Shown here: in pieces, positions 40,201 to 48,609 of the stretch
Position numbering within the stretch: the first letter of the stretch is position 1
How the letters are laid out: the number at the start of each line of letters is the position of its first letter
Assembly (NCBI GenBank): GCA_002862085.1
Contig: PKCK01000047.1
Location: 62,001-126,000 of the forward strand
DNA length: 64,000 nucleotides
Reading direction: 5' to 3'
Source of the DNA: Planctomycetota bacterium
GTDB taxonomy: Bacteria > Planctomycetota > UBA1135 > GCA-002686595
Program-made: the position numbers and the translations under genes
The notes under the pieces: model-generated
Database searches by the model: none
What the model saw: only the letters and a program-made list of their open reading frames with translations
What the model was told of the DNA's origin: nothing

Positions 40201-40331
40201 CCGGCTTCGTCGCCAGCGGCGGGGCGCCCTGCGACCTGGACCTCGCCGCGGCGGCGGGAGCGTCCAGCGCCCTCATGGCGATCACCGACCGCGACGCAGG
40301 TGCGGTCTCTCTGGTGCGCGTCGAACTCTGA
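37227..40331 (+). CDS. Large lipoprotein of unknown function
   Basis: Lipobox-type N terminus LLLICLSVTACSGGGG. 1034 aa with Ig-like N-terminal region and beta-propeller-like repeats; no confident family assignment. Confidence 0.8.
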   Translation: MPSRTALLLICLSVTACSGGGGGGGGAALPPVSAGSDRTVAAGARVYLVPSARPEASVQTFVWEQRAGPEAALEPDPFASPGALVLRAPAFDATLQFEVTGVRLDGSVAGTDRVIVAVEADRDEASGTPLSKIEVRGGGPGRALASALHEQTQRLFVIDGVAGDVLCYDVSDPEAPAFVGALPIPDDGLGFQAGSPLAVACGREGPVAITWSGETIKFPGRMQFVDPVTLRELRSLSTVGVRPVDIDASDDGNLFAVACSGDRDFFDQADGLGYVTLVTVPPAGAGSIQLDLHVTPIPLTAFDGDEAALLAAGVRFPSPRAQASLSLAPRAIAIAPDASIVWVACPENDAVITIDPATKLAAGITALPDRPNGDLSQGTALVGSRRTWTEAPTLMVSPAGDVIRAGGVAGVMPAVGATGFRFVSGSGPTLAPVDLDGDGELELPFVDADAQLEVVELLHRGDEDAIGPLAGVPLVGPGGAPVTGGPGLRSSAPGLAGHEEQAVDLFGAPVPLTDLGGRFEGVTETTAGEIWLADSRRSALWRFDASGALVARYVPEGTPGALGIASLPGVYAQRRVNLDFPLHRRFGGFGAIAFDATRGSIVAIPRMPLDNPDGPEDLNSAASRILRVLEFDVATEAAVGEYVYVLEAVDHAVEGLAVGDPAIFDGGLGVLEAGAGPRGMRAVFDVDLDGATNLRDLSMADYAAVSPALETIDPAGLEGLAVPIVPVRKRLAIDLAAAGFGGSARPSGLTMFGAREIIVGFDDGFDGVATGSFDQQSGAIARGARTGSFFVRGTIEPLRFDTSSDGLPAPAANGVPAIGLPQPLDLVAIGAGDRMRVVAANGGRPRVLPSTGAGPDSDERVRAASQVLDTNVFPGASLWQRDPFGGDLIVSGRDADLDENGLVDRLAIFGSRSISVLDPGRRTTWTSSSLLNDAAREARPEAVDAAATTYGIRPRALARTTIGGRGVVATAFESAGLVGLHLVDAPDAPLFAGFVASGGAPCDLDLAAAAGASSALMAITDRDAGAVSLVRVEL

Positions 40332-40344
40332 GGGCCCTCAGGGA

Positions 40345-40375
40345 GCGTCCCTCGTCTCGGGCCGGCGAGGGACGC
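40345..40375 (+). terminator. Hairpin terminator candidate after the lipoprotein gene
   Basis: gcgtccctcg-(11 nt)-cgagggacgc: perfect 10-bp stem, 14 bp after the stop. Confidence 0.5.
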
Positions 40376-40605
40376 GCGCCCTGCTGCTTCGCGCGTCGCG
40401 CAGGGAGGTAGGCGGTCTCTAGGGACCGCTCGAGCGTGATCCGAGCTCCTCGCCCCGCGTGCGCGAGGGCAGCGGCGGAGCAGGAGGCCCGCTCATCGGC
40501 CCGGCGCTTTGCTGCGCCTCACGGATCCCGGTTAGCCTGAGCGCGGCCGCCTGCGGCCGCTCTCCGTGAACGCGCGACTCCTTCGCGTCCTCCCGGAGCA
40601 ACGAC

Positions 40606-41199
40606 ATGGCGAAGCTCTACTTCAACTACTCGACGATGAACGCGGGGAAGTCCGCGATCCTGCTCCAGGCGGATCACAACTACCGCGAGCGCGGTATGCG
40701 GACGCTGCTCCTGACAGCGCAGGTGGATGAGCGCGACGGCGTCGGGACGATCGCGAGCCGCATCGGGATCCGCGCCGACGCGCGGATCTACGGCCCCGAG
40801 GCAGATCTCTTCGAGCTCGTCCAGGTCGAGCTCGAGGGCGGGTCGCTGGCCTGCGTTCTGATCGACGAGGCTCAGTTCCTGAGCCCTGCCCAGGTCTGGC
40901 AACTCAGCCGCGTCGCCGACGACCTCAACGTCCCGGTGATGACCTACGGGCTGCGCGTCGACTTCCGCGGGGAGCCCTTCCCCGGTTCGGCGAGCCTGCT
41001 GGCCATCGCGGACGACCTGAGAGAGATCCGGACGATCTGTCACTGCGGGAAGAAGGCCACGATGGTCATCCGGCGGGACGAGGAGGGCCGCGTCGTGACG
41101 GACGGGGACCAGGTGCAGATCGGCGGCGACGAGACCTACGTCTCGCTCTGTCGGACCCACTGGCGCGAGGCCTTCGAGGGCGCTCGGCGCGTCGACTGA
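40606..41199 (+). CDS. tdk: Thymidine kinase
   Basis: AKLYFNYSTMNAGKSAILLQADHNYRERGM (P-loop), LIDEAQFL, MTYGLRVDFRGEPFPGS, zinc-type CHCGKKATM...CRTHW. Confidence 0.95.
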   Translation: MAKLYFNYSTMNAGKSAILLQADHNYRERGMRTLLLTAQVDERDGVGTIASRIGIRADARIYGPEADLFELVQVELEGGSLACVLIDEAQFLSPAQVWQLSRVADDLNVPVMTYGLRVDFRGEPFPGSASLLAIADDLREIRTICHCGKKATMVIRRDEEGRVVTDGDQVQIGGDETYVSLCRTHWREAFEGARRVD

Positions 41200-41217
41200 A
41201 GCGCTGGTCGGAGCCCG

Positions 41218-41257
41218 CACTCCTCGAGCCAGCGCCGGAGCGCTGGCTCGAGGAGTG
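41218..41257. terminator. Strong perfect hairpin between convergent genes
   Basis: cactcctcgagccagcgc-cgga-gcgctggctcgaggagtg: 18-bp perfect stem with 4-nt loop between tdk (stop 41199) and the minus-strand gene ending at 41360. Confidence 0.7.
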
Positions 41258-41359
41258 CCGGTCTCGACTGCCAAGCCGCGCGGGCGACGGCGGCGCTCAC
41301 CGCGAGCCACGCGATGGAGGCGGCGAGCAGGGCGAGGCCGGCCCGGCGGGCCGAGCTCC

Positions 41360-42211
41360 TCAGAGGGCCTCTTCTTCCGTGACCCGGCCCAGGCGCTCGG
41401 CCTCGCTCTCGCGTTCCTCGATCTGTCGCCGCACCTCCGCGATGCTGCGCTCCAGCAAGGAGCGCACCTGCGCGTCGCCGCGGCGCAGCTGGCGCAGCTC
41501 GGCCTCGAGCGTGGCGAACTCCCGGCGGAGCCCTCCCAGCATCGCCCGCGACTCCTCCTCGCGAGCCGCGAGCGCCGGCGCGTTCTCCGCGCCTCGTCGA
41601 TCGGTGGGGGGCCGCGGGATCACGAGCCCCCGCGCCGCGTCGCGAGTCTCCGCGGCGCACGGGGTGGTCACTGCTTCGGCGCGCGGCGGCCCGGAGCGCG
41701 GGATCCAGTCGCGGTCCGCGCTGGCGGCCGTGATCTCCGTCCCGGCGCCGCCTCGTCCGACGAGCTCGTAGAGCTCGCTGTGGACCGCCTCGCCAAGGCC
41801 CGCGTGGCGCGCGATGGCGAGGCCCTCGGCAGCGACCGCGGCGAGCACCTCGATCGGGGCTCCAGGCGCCGCCGAGGAGCTCGCGACCCCGGCGCAGAGA
41901 CCCGACGCGGCCGCGGCGCGGCGCGCGGCGGAGCGGAGGTCGCTCTGTCCTCCGTGCGCGTGCAGGAGCGCCGCAGCCGCGGGCGATCCACCGAAGGAGA
42001 GCAGCGCGACCTCGCAGGAACCGCCTGCGCCTCCGAGCAACGACCGCCGGGCTCGCTCGAGGGACTCCGGCGTCGGGAGCTCGCCGCCCGCGCCGCTGAG
42101 GAGCACAACGTCGAGCGCGCGGCCCTGGCGGAGTGCCAGCGCCGCGCGCTCGAGCGGCCCCTCTCCGCCGGCGGCGGGAGAGACCGGATCGAGGCGCCGA
42201 GCGTCGCTCAT
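41360..42211 (-). CDS. Hypothetical protein, possible degenerate GGDEF-like fold plus coiled coil
   Basis: 283-aa frame. SGLCAGVASSSAAPGAPIEVLAAVAAEGLAIARHAGLGEAVHSELYEL resembles the C-terminal half of GGDEF domains, without a GGDEF motif. C terminus is a predicted coiled coil. Confidence 0.6.
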   Translation of the reverse strand: MSDARRLDPVSPAAGGEGPLERAALALRQGRALDVVLLSGAGGELPTPESLERARRSLLGGAGGSCEVALLSFGGSPAAAALLHAHGGQSDLRSAARRAAAASGLCAGVASSSAAPGAPIEVLAAVAAEGLAIARHAGLGEAVHSELYELVGRGGAGTEITAASADRDWIPRSGPPRAEAVTTPCAAETRDAARGLVIPRPPTDRRGAENAPALAAREEESRAMLGGLRREFATLEAELRQLRRGDAQVRSLLERSIAEVRRQIEERESEAERLGRVTEEEAL

Positions 42212-42239
42212 GACGCCTCGATCCTACGGAGAGGAGACC

Positions 42240-44813
42240 CTACTGGAACAGGATCGAGACCGCGTCCGAGAGGTTCGAGGTCGGCTGACCGAGGAACGTG
42301 TCCCGGTACCAGGCCTGGAAGTTCCAGGTCTGGCCGGCGACGACGCTGACGAAGCTCCCGCCCTCGGGGATCCGGTTCAGGTCGAGAGCGAGGGAGAACT
42401 CGCCCTGGCTACCCGAGTCGACGACGTTGGCGTTGAAGCGCCCGATCGGGCCCGCGATGCAGAGGGTGCCGAGGCCGCCGCCCACGTTCGGGTCGTTGTC
42501 CTGGGCCTGCGACGTCACGAAGAGGCCGAAGACGTTCAGGGGGAGGCCCTCGACGTAGAGGGTGACGTCGTTGTCGGCCGCGGTGCTGGAGCCTTCGGCG
42601 CGGATCGCCGCGGACAGGCCGGCCGAGTTGGTGACCGCGGGGCCGCAGTAGTTCGAGCCCACGCCGCCGCAGTCGATCGACGAGACCGTGAAGCCGTCGA
42701 GGCCGGCTTCGACGATGCTCTGCGGGTCGCCGTCGTTCGCGGTGAAGCGCATGCGCATCGAGTCGCTCAGGGTGATGCCCGCAGCCGTGAAGTCCGCGGC
42801 CACCAGGGTGGCGTTGCGCCACGCGAGGCCGCCGTCGGTGTCGAAGCGCGTGACCTCGGTCCAGGCGCCGCCGTTCGAGCTCGCCTCGACCAGGAGACGG
42901 TCGGTGCCGTCAGCGTTGGTCAGGTAGAGGTAGTAGTCGAAGGAGACCGCCGCGCCGGGAGAGCTCATGTCGAAGGCCGGTGAGGTCAGACGCACCGCGC
43001 CTCCGTCGACGTCGGTGTTGCCCGTCTGGTTCTGGGTCAGGAAGGCCGAGCCGCTGCCGTCACCGTCGCTGGCGGGGTCGTAGGCCCAGCCCCCGTCGTT
43101 CACCGGGACGCCGCGCTCCCACTGGCCGCTGGAGGCGCCGAGGTTCTCGGCGGTCCAGCCCTGGTCGGACTCGAAGTCGTCGGAGAAGGCGATCGTTTCG
43201 ATGCCGCCGACCGCCTCGTAGAGGGTCGTCGGAGCGGCCTGCGGCGCCGTGAAGGTGCCGAGGCCGGTCACGTCGAACTGCATCGAGTACTCGATGATCG
43301 CGCCGCACGGGATGGCCGGGAGATCGCCCAGCCACATCGAGCCCTGCTGGGTCATGACGACCGTGGTCGGGCTGGGATCACCGGTGACCTGGTAGGTCAG
43401 GCTGGCGCTGGTCACGGTGCCGCTCACCGCGTCGAGCATCACGGGCGTGGTCGAGACGTCGGAGGCGACCTCCGGCGCGGTGACGATGACCTCGAAGACG
43501 GCGGGGTTGCACGCGGCGGACGCGCTCGTCATGAGCGAGGCGGCCTCCGGGTGGAACCAGGTCGTGATGTTGGCCGTGCCGCCGCTGCACAGGTGGCAGT
43601 AGCTCATGATCGTGCCCGAGTTCGTGCAGACCTGGCTCGACTGGCAGTTCCCGAAGTAGCCGCTGGGCGCGCACTCGTCGAGCGGCGGGCAGAAGTCGTG
43701 GGTGTGCGGTGACGCGAAGTTGTGGCCCAGCTCGTGGGCGACGACGATGAAGTCCCAGTTCGACGGTTGCTGCACGACCGGGAAGTTGACGGCGCCGGCG
43801 ATGTTGCCGCTGACTCCGAAGTTGAAGCTGTCGTTGCAGAGCACGTCGAGGTAAGCCACCCCGCCGCCGAGGCCCGCGCCGCTCATCATGTGGCCGAGGG
43901 TGGCGTTCATCGGGACGTTGCCCTGCCACGCGGCGACGAACTCGTTGAGCATGTCGATGGAGTTGCCGCCGTTGTCCGGCGAGCTCCACGGATCGTTGGA
44001 GTTCGTGTAGATCTGCAGGTAGGGGAAGGTGAGGACCGTGGAGGTCTGCACCTCGTAGCGGTCGCTGACGAAGCTCAGCAGAGTCGTGAGGTACGTCGCC
44101 GCGGCCGTCTGGTTGTTCCAGATCTGGTAGAACTGGAAATCCGTCTCCATGGCGACCGTGCACTCGCGAAGCGCGATCGACTCGACCGCGCGGAGCTGGC
44201 TCGGGCCGCCCTGGAACTGGCTCGGGACCGGCGGAACGGCCGGGGGCTGAGCCAGGCATTCGGCCTGGTGGGAGATGCCCGCGGCGTTGAGCGCGTCCTC
44301 GTACTGCAGGACGGAAGGGGCGGCGAACCAGCTGCCGTCGGCGGCCACGGTGGGCATGACGTGCAGGAGGCCCTGACGCGTGCGCAGCCAGCCGCGGACG
44401 CCGTAGTTCGAGAAGCCGAGCATCACGTCGCTGAACGGGTCGCCCGCGATCTGGCCCTTCCAGACCGACACCGCGGTTCCGTCGAGGATGTCCGGGGCGG
44501 GCACGCCGTTGACCTGGAAGCCGAAACGGCGGCGCTCGATGTCGATGCGCTCGAGCTCGAGGTCGAAGGTGCGGCCGTCGGGGGCCCGGAGACCGGTCAG
44601 CAGGACCTCGTCGAGGCCCTGGAGCCGCGCGATCGTCCTGAGCTCGGGCTCGAGCTGGGGAGCGCCGAGGCGCAGTTCGGCGCCGGGGATGGGAAGAAGA
44701 GGGAAGGGGACCGACGCGGTCTGGGCGGCGGCGCTGCTGGAGAGGAGCGCGAGGGCGCCGCAGAGGGCGCCTGCCAGCCGGGGGCGGCGGAGGGAGTTGA
44801 GGTTCTCGATCAT
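42240..44813 (-). CDS. Secreted reprolysin-like zinc metalloprotease with C-terminal WYRD module
   Basis: Signal peptide LAGALCGALALLSSSAAAQ; zinc site VVAHELGHNFASPHTHDFCP; C-terminal VAGQTWNFQAWYRDTFLGQPTSNLSDAVSILF. Confidence 0.9.
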   Translation of the reverse strand: MIENLNSLRRPRLAGALCGALALLSSSAAAQTASVPFPLLPIPGAELRLGAPQLEPELRTIARLQGLDEVLLTGLRAPDGRTFDLELERIDIERRRFGFQVNGVPAPDILDGTAVSVWKGQIAGDPFSDVMLGFSNYGVRGWLRTRQGLLHVMPTVAADGSWFAAPSVLQYEDALNAAGISHQAECLAQPPAVPPVPSQFQGGPSQLRAVESIALRECTVAMETDFQFYQIWNNQTAAATYLTTLLSFVSDRYEVQTSTVLTFPYLQIYTNSNDPWSSPDNGGNSIDMLNEFVAAWQGNVPMNATLGHMMSGAGLGGGVAYLDVLCNDSFNFGVSGNIAGAVNFPVVQQPSNWDFIVVAHELGHNFASPHTHDFCPPLDECAPSGYFGNCQSSQVCTNSGTIMSYCHLCSGGTANITTWFHPEAASLMTSASAACNPAVFEVIVTAPEVASDVSTTPVMLDAVSGTVTSASLTYQVTGDPSPTTVVMTQQGSMWLGDLPAIPCGAIIEYSMQFDVTGLGTFTAPQAAPTTLYEAVGGIETIAFSDDFESDQGWTAENLGASSGQWERGVPVNDGGWAYDPASDGDGSGSAFLTQNQTGNTDVDGGAVRLTSPAFDMSSPGAAVSFDYYLYLTNADGTDRLLVEASSNGGAWTEVTRFDTDGGLAWRNATLVAADFTAAGITLSDSMRMRFTANDGDPQSIVEAGLDGFTVSSIDCGGVGSNYCGPAVTNSAGLSAAIRAEGSSTAADNDVTLYVEGLPLNVFGLFVTSQAQDNDPNVGGGLGTLCIAGPIGRFNANVVDSGSQGEFSLALDLNRIPEGGSFVSVVAGQTWNFQAWYRDTFLGQPTSNLSDAVSILFQ

Positions 44814-45056
44814 CGTCCGGGGGCTCATGGGGCCGGCGGGAAGGGAGATGCGTCGCGCGAAGACGCGGCACACTTTCGACGTTGCCCAAGTGTCCAATGT
44901 TCTGTCCATTGGCGCGACCCGGTGATCGGAGCGGATCGGGTGTTTTGGCTACGTGATTACCCCGCGTACCTGGGTCGCAGGCGTGCTCGAAACGAGACGA
45001 ACCGCCTTCCCCGCGGCTGCGGGGCCGGCGGCCCGGTGGAACGGCGCGCGGGGCGG

Positions 45057-45887
45057 CTAGTTGCCCGCGGTTTCCCGCTCGAAGAACTCCAGCAGCTCGG
45101 CGCGGTCCGCGTAGCGCTCCGCCTCCGACCGCGCCTCCCGGCCCCGGGCGGTCTCCTCGGCGGCCTCGCGGATGCTGTCGGCCCTGGCGAGGGCGCCGCG
45201 GTGGTCCGCGCCCTCCTCCAGCGCGGCCTTCGACGCCTCCAGGTTCGCGCGCTGCTCCTCGAGGAACTCGATCTCGACGAGGAGCTCGGTCATCGAGTCG
45301 CGCTTGCCCTTGTAGGTCCGCCAGCGCTCGAGGGCCTCTTCGTCGCGGGCGAGCGCCTCCGCGGTCTCGATACCGAGGGCGTCGACGGCAGCGCGTGCCT
45401 CCGCGGTCGACGTCAAGATCGCGTCCCACGCGGCTCGGGTCTCCTCGAGCTCCTGCGTGACGCGCTCGATCTCCTCGTCGACGCGCGTGATTTCGTCGGA
45501 GACGTCGGTCTCGACGTGCGCCGGGATGATCCGCGCCACCACGGGGCCGGCGATGACGGAGGCCGCGAGGAGGGAGATCACGGCCGCGGTGACGCTGCTT
45601 CCCGAGTGGCTGAAGAGCACGCGGAACACCGGCACGAGGAGGAGGATACCGATCGTGACTCGTGCGCCGGCGACGAGGCCGAAGCCGTCGACCTGCCTGC
45701 CGATGGCGAAGGTCCCGACCGCCGCCGCCACGAACATGAAGCCGCAGCCCATCTGGGCCTTGCCCTCACCCGTGACGAGGGTGCGTGCAGCGAAGATGAC
45801 GAGCAGGATCGCGGACGCGCTCAGGCCCCAGTCGATGGGGCTCATGGAGAGCGCGGCGACGGCCGGATTGGTGGCGGTGATGATCAT
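45057..45887 (-). CDS. Membrane protein with long C-terminal coiled coil, unknown function
   Basis: Four hydrophobic segments followed by a heptad-rich Glu/Ala/Arg region (DEITRVDEEIERVTQELEETRAAWDAIL...). Confidence 0.7.
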   Translation of the reverse strand: MIITATNPAVAALSMSPIDWGLSASAILLVIFAARTLVTGEGKAQMGCGFMFVAAAVGTFAIGRQVDGFGLVAGARVTIGILLLVPVFRVLFSHSGSSVTAAVISLLAASVIAGPVVARIIPAHVETDVSDEITRVDEEIERVTQELEETRAAWDAILTSTAEARAAVDALGIETAEALARDEEALERWRTYKGKRDSMTELLVEIEFLEEQRANLEASKAALEEGADHRGALARADSIREAAEETARGREARSEAERYADRAELLEFFERETAGN

Positions 45888-46081
45888 CGGCTTGGCGCGG
45901 AGCGGTGGTTCCTGGGTCGCCCGGCGAGCGGGGCGCAGGACGCGGAGGGTAACCGCGTCGGGCCCGCCGGACGGGGCTCCGACTGGCCTCCTACGCGCCT
46001 TCGGCGGCGCCATTCACCCTTTTCGCACGGGGAAGCGTGGGGCGACAGGGCCTCGGATGGGCCGTTCGCTTCCCGGCGGAC

Positions 46082-47281
46082 TCAGGCGCTCTGGCCCGCC
46101 AGGTAGGCCTCGAGGCGCCGCGCGGCGAGCCCGGCGTCCTCGAGGACGCCTGCCCGGCTCGCCAGCTCGGCGACGCGCAGGTAGTGGTCCGCGTCGCGGG
46201 CGTTCTCCTCGTGGTTGGCGAGCATCGGGTTGTCCTGCTGGCCGTTGAGCCACGCGAGGAAGGCGATGCCCGACTTGTAGCGCTGGACCGGCGGCTCGAA
46301 GATCGCGCGGCCGAGCTCCTCGCAGGGCTCCATCAGCGCGCGGAAACCCTCGACGTCGCCGCGGCCGAGGCGCTGCAGCGCGAGCGAGGCGGGACGCACG
46401 GTGGCGCCCAGGATCCCGAGCAGCGCGTGGCTGAACGCACCACCGGCGAGAGGCCTGCTGTCGAGGAGCTGCAGCGGCCGCGACTCCTGGCTCTCGCCCT
46501 CCATCAGACGCGCGAAGTTGTAGTCGTCCCCGGTCAGGATGATCTGGCCGCGCGGGCCGATCCGAGCGCGCATCGACCGCTCGTACTCCGCGTCGAGCAG
46601 CGAGAGCTTGATGCCGCGGATCTTCGCCGGGTCGTGGTCGAGGATCCGGTCGACGCTGTTCCCCGGGAAGTAGCCGCGCATCCCCGGGTGGAAGGCCTCG
46701 CCCAGCCAGTGGATCAGGATCTCGGTCGGGGCTCCGTCCGCGATCCGCGTGTACAGGCGCACGAAGTCCTCCTCGCCCATCCCGTTGGCCGGCATCCACG
46801 GCTGGGGGAGGATGATGGGGAGACCGCCCTGCTCGGCGACGAACACGACCTGTTCGAGGATCGCGTCGGCGAGGTCGTCGACGCTCTCGATGCTCTCGCG
46901 GTGATCGCTCGACGCGCCGCCGACGAAGCCGTTCGAGAGGCCGAGCTCGCCGGTCCGCCGCAGGAGCTCCCGCGCGCCGACCCAGCCCAGCTCGAAGCGC
47001 TGAGCCGTGTCCATGGCCTCTGCGACGCCGATCCCCAGCCCGTCCGCGCGCCCGCGGATCGCGAGGGTCGCGTCCCAGTCGATGTGCTCCGCGATCTCCT
47101 CGGACGTGCCCGGGGCGTCGATGGAGTGGGGGACCTCGGCGTAGCTGGAGCGGAGGACGACGTGCGTGGCCGCGTAGCACCGGCGGGGGAGCGAGGGGCT
47201 CTCCGCGAGCTCTCCCCGGTCGAGGACGTCGTCGTCCAGGGTGATGGTGCCGCCGCCGGGCCGCTGGATCTCGTGGCGCAT
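46082..47281 (-). CDS. DUF993 (dihydrodipicolinate-synthase-like) protein
   Basis: TIM-barrel-type protein with ILIHWLGEAFHPGMRGYFPGNSVDRIL and candidate Schiff-base Lys in AKIRGIKLSLLDAEYE. Recalled as DUF993-like. Confidence 0.8.
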   Translation of the reverse strand: MRHEIQRPGGGTITLDDDVLDRGELAESPSLPRRCYAATHVVLRSSYAEVPHSIDAPGTSEEIAEHIDWDATLAIRGRADGLGIGVAEAMDTAQRFELGWVGARELLRRTGELGLSNGFVGGASSDHRESIESVDDLADAILEQVVFVAEQGGLPIILPQPWMPANGMGEEDFVRLYTRIADGAPTEILIHWLGEAFHPGMRGYFPGNSVDRILDHDPAKIRGIKLSLLDAEYERSMRARIGPRGQIILTGDDYNFARLMEGESQESRPLQLLDSRPLAGGAFSHALLGILGATVRPASLALQRLGRGDVEGFRALMEPCEELGRAIFEPPVQRYKSGIAFLAWLNGQQDNPMLANHEENARDADHYLRVAELASRAGVLEDAGLAARRLEAYLAGQSA

Positions 47282-47289
47282 GGCGGGGG

Positions 47290-48609
47290 TCAGGCGAGCT
47301 TGGCCACGATCGTGGCGGTGAGAACGGCCGTGAGGAAGATCGTGGCGAGCGCCATGAGCGCGAGCACGGGCGAGGGCGAGGGGCGCTCCGCTCGCCGCGC
47401 CCAGAGGATCACGCCCACGTAGGTGATGGGCAGGAACAGGCCGCAGATGATGTTGGTCGGCACCGCGAGCCACAGCAGGTCCTGCCAGAAGAGCGGGCCG
47501 AGCACGCCGGGGACCGGCAGGAACGTACCCAGGCGGTAGGCGAGGCTCTCGGGGCCGGCCCCGGTCATCTCGGCCACGGCGAAGCCCGACGCGATCATGT
47601 GCAGCGCGATCGTCGAGAGCGCCATCCCGAGCAGGCCGAGATCGAACACGAGGCGGCCGCCGGTCTCGCCGAGCACGGCGCCGAAGGCCTGGGCCGCCTG
47701 GACCGGCTTGAGCTTCTGCAGCTCCTCGCCGCCCTCCCAGGGGATCGTCGTGGCCGTGGCCACGAGCACGAGGGTCGTCGCCACCGTGTAGGGCACGAGC
47801 ATGCCCGCGAAGAGGTCGAAGCGCGCGCACTCGACGTGCTCCTCGCCCCAGCCCCGCGTTCGCAGCGAGTAGGGGTAGAGCAGGACCATGTTGATGCCGA
47901 CCGCCGCGCCGAGGCCGCTGGCCACGAGGATCCAGGGGTCCTGCCCGCCGCGGGGTGCGGGGATGTGCGGGATGAAGCCGCGGGCCACCGCGCCCCAGTC
48001 GATGTCGCCGGCCGCGTTGATCACCACGAGGCCGAAGCAGGCGATGACCCCCATGATCAGCACCTGGACGAAGAGCTCGTAGGCGCGGGCGAGGCGCGGC
48101 GTGCGGCCGTAGAGAAGCGACGCGGCGACCGCGATCGCCAGCACGGCGAAGGCGCCGCCCACGGGCGTCATGGGGACGACTCCGAGGAGCCGCTCGATGC
48201 CCATCACCTGGCCGACGTCCTCGACCGCGGCGCCCGCGAGAGCGTATTGGGGGAAGTGCCAGATGACGGACGCGATCAGCGCGCCCAGGGCCCAGGCCAC
48301 CGCGACCCACTTGCCCGCGCTCCGTGCCATGGCCGCGTAGGGGCGCTCTGCGTCCTCGAGGGCGAGGCGGGCGAGCACGCCGAGGAGCAGGATGCCGATC
48401 AGCATGCCCACCGGCGCGACCCAGAGGAGCTCGTAGCCGAACATGCGGCCCGCGAAGAGCGAGGAGGCCGCCGTCCCGCCGCCGAGCGTCATCGCGCTCT
48501 GCAGGTAGCCGGGGCCGCCGCGCCGCAGGTAGGCGCCGTACCGCGAGAGGCGGCCGCGTCCCTCGAGGGTCGCGATGAACGCCGCTTCCTCGGGGGACGC
48601 CGCGGTCAC
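47290..48609 (-). CDS. Nramp-superfamily transporter lacking canonical metal motifs
   Basis: 11-12 TM protein starting (GTG) VTAASPEEAAF...RRGGPGYLQSAMTLGGGTAASSLFAGRMFGYELLW. Nramp-like topology, but no DPGN or MPH motif. Confidence 0.8.
   Translation of the reverse strand: MTAASPEEAAFIATLEGRGRLSRYGAYLRRGGPGYLQSAMTLGGGTAASSLFAGRMFGYELLWVAPVGMLIGILLLGVLARLALEDAERPYAAMARSAGKWVAVAWALGALIASVIWHFPQYALAGAAVEDVGQVMGIERLLGVVPMTPVGGAFAVLAIAVAASLLYGRTPRLARAYELFVQVLIMGVIACFGLVVINAAGDIDWGAVARGFIPHIPAPRGGQDPWILVASGLGAAVGINMVLLYPYSLRTRGWGEEHVECARFDLFAGMLVPYTVATTLVLVATATTIPWEGGEELQKLKPVQAAQAFGAVLGETGGRLVFDLGLLGMALSTIALHMIASGFAVAEMTGAGPESLAYRLGTFLPVPGVLGPLFWQDLLWLAVPTNIICGLFLPITYVGVILWARRAERPSPSPVLALMALATIFLTAVLTATIVAKLA

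Noticed and set aside
41136-41360. Short minus-strand frame with a TM-like segment (RSSARRAGLALLAASIAWLAVSAAVARAAW) downstream of the 41360 gene
   Set aside because: No ATG, GTG or TTG start in a sensible position; it runs through the strong hairpin and antisense into tdk. Coding potential cannot be supported.
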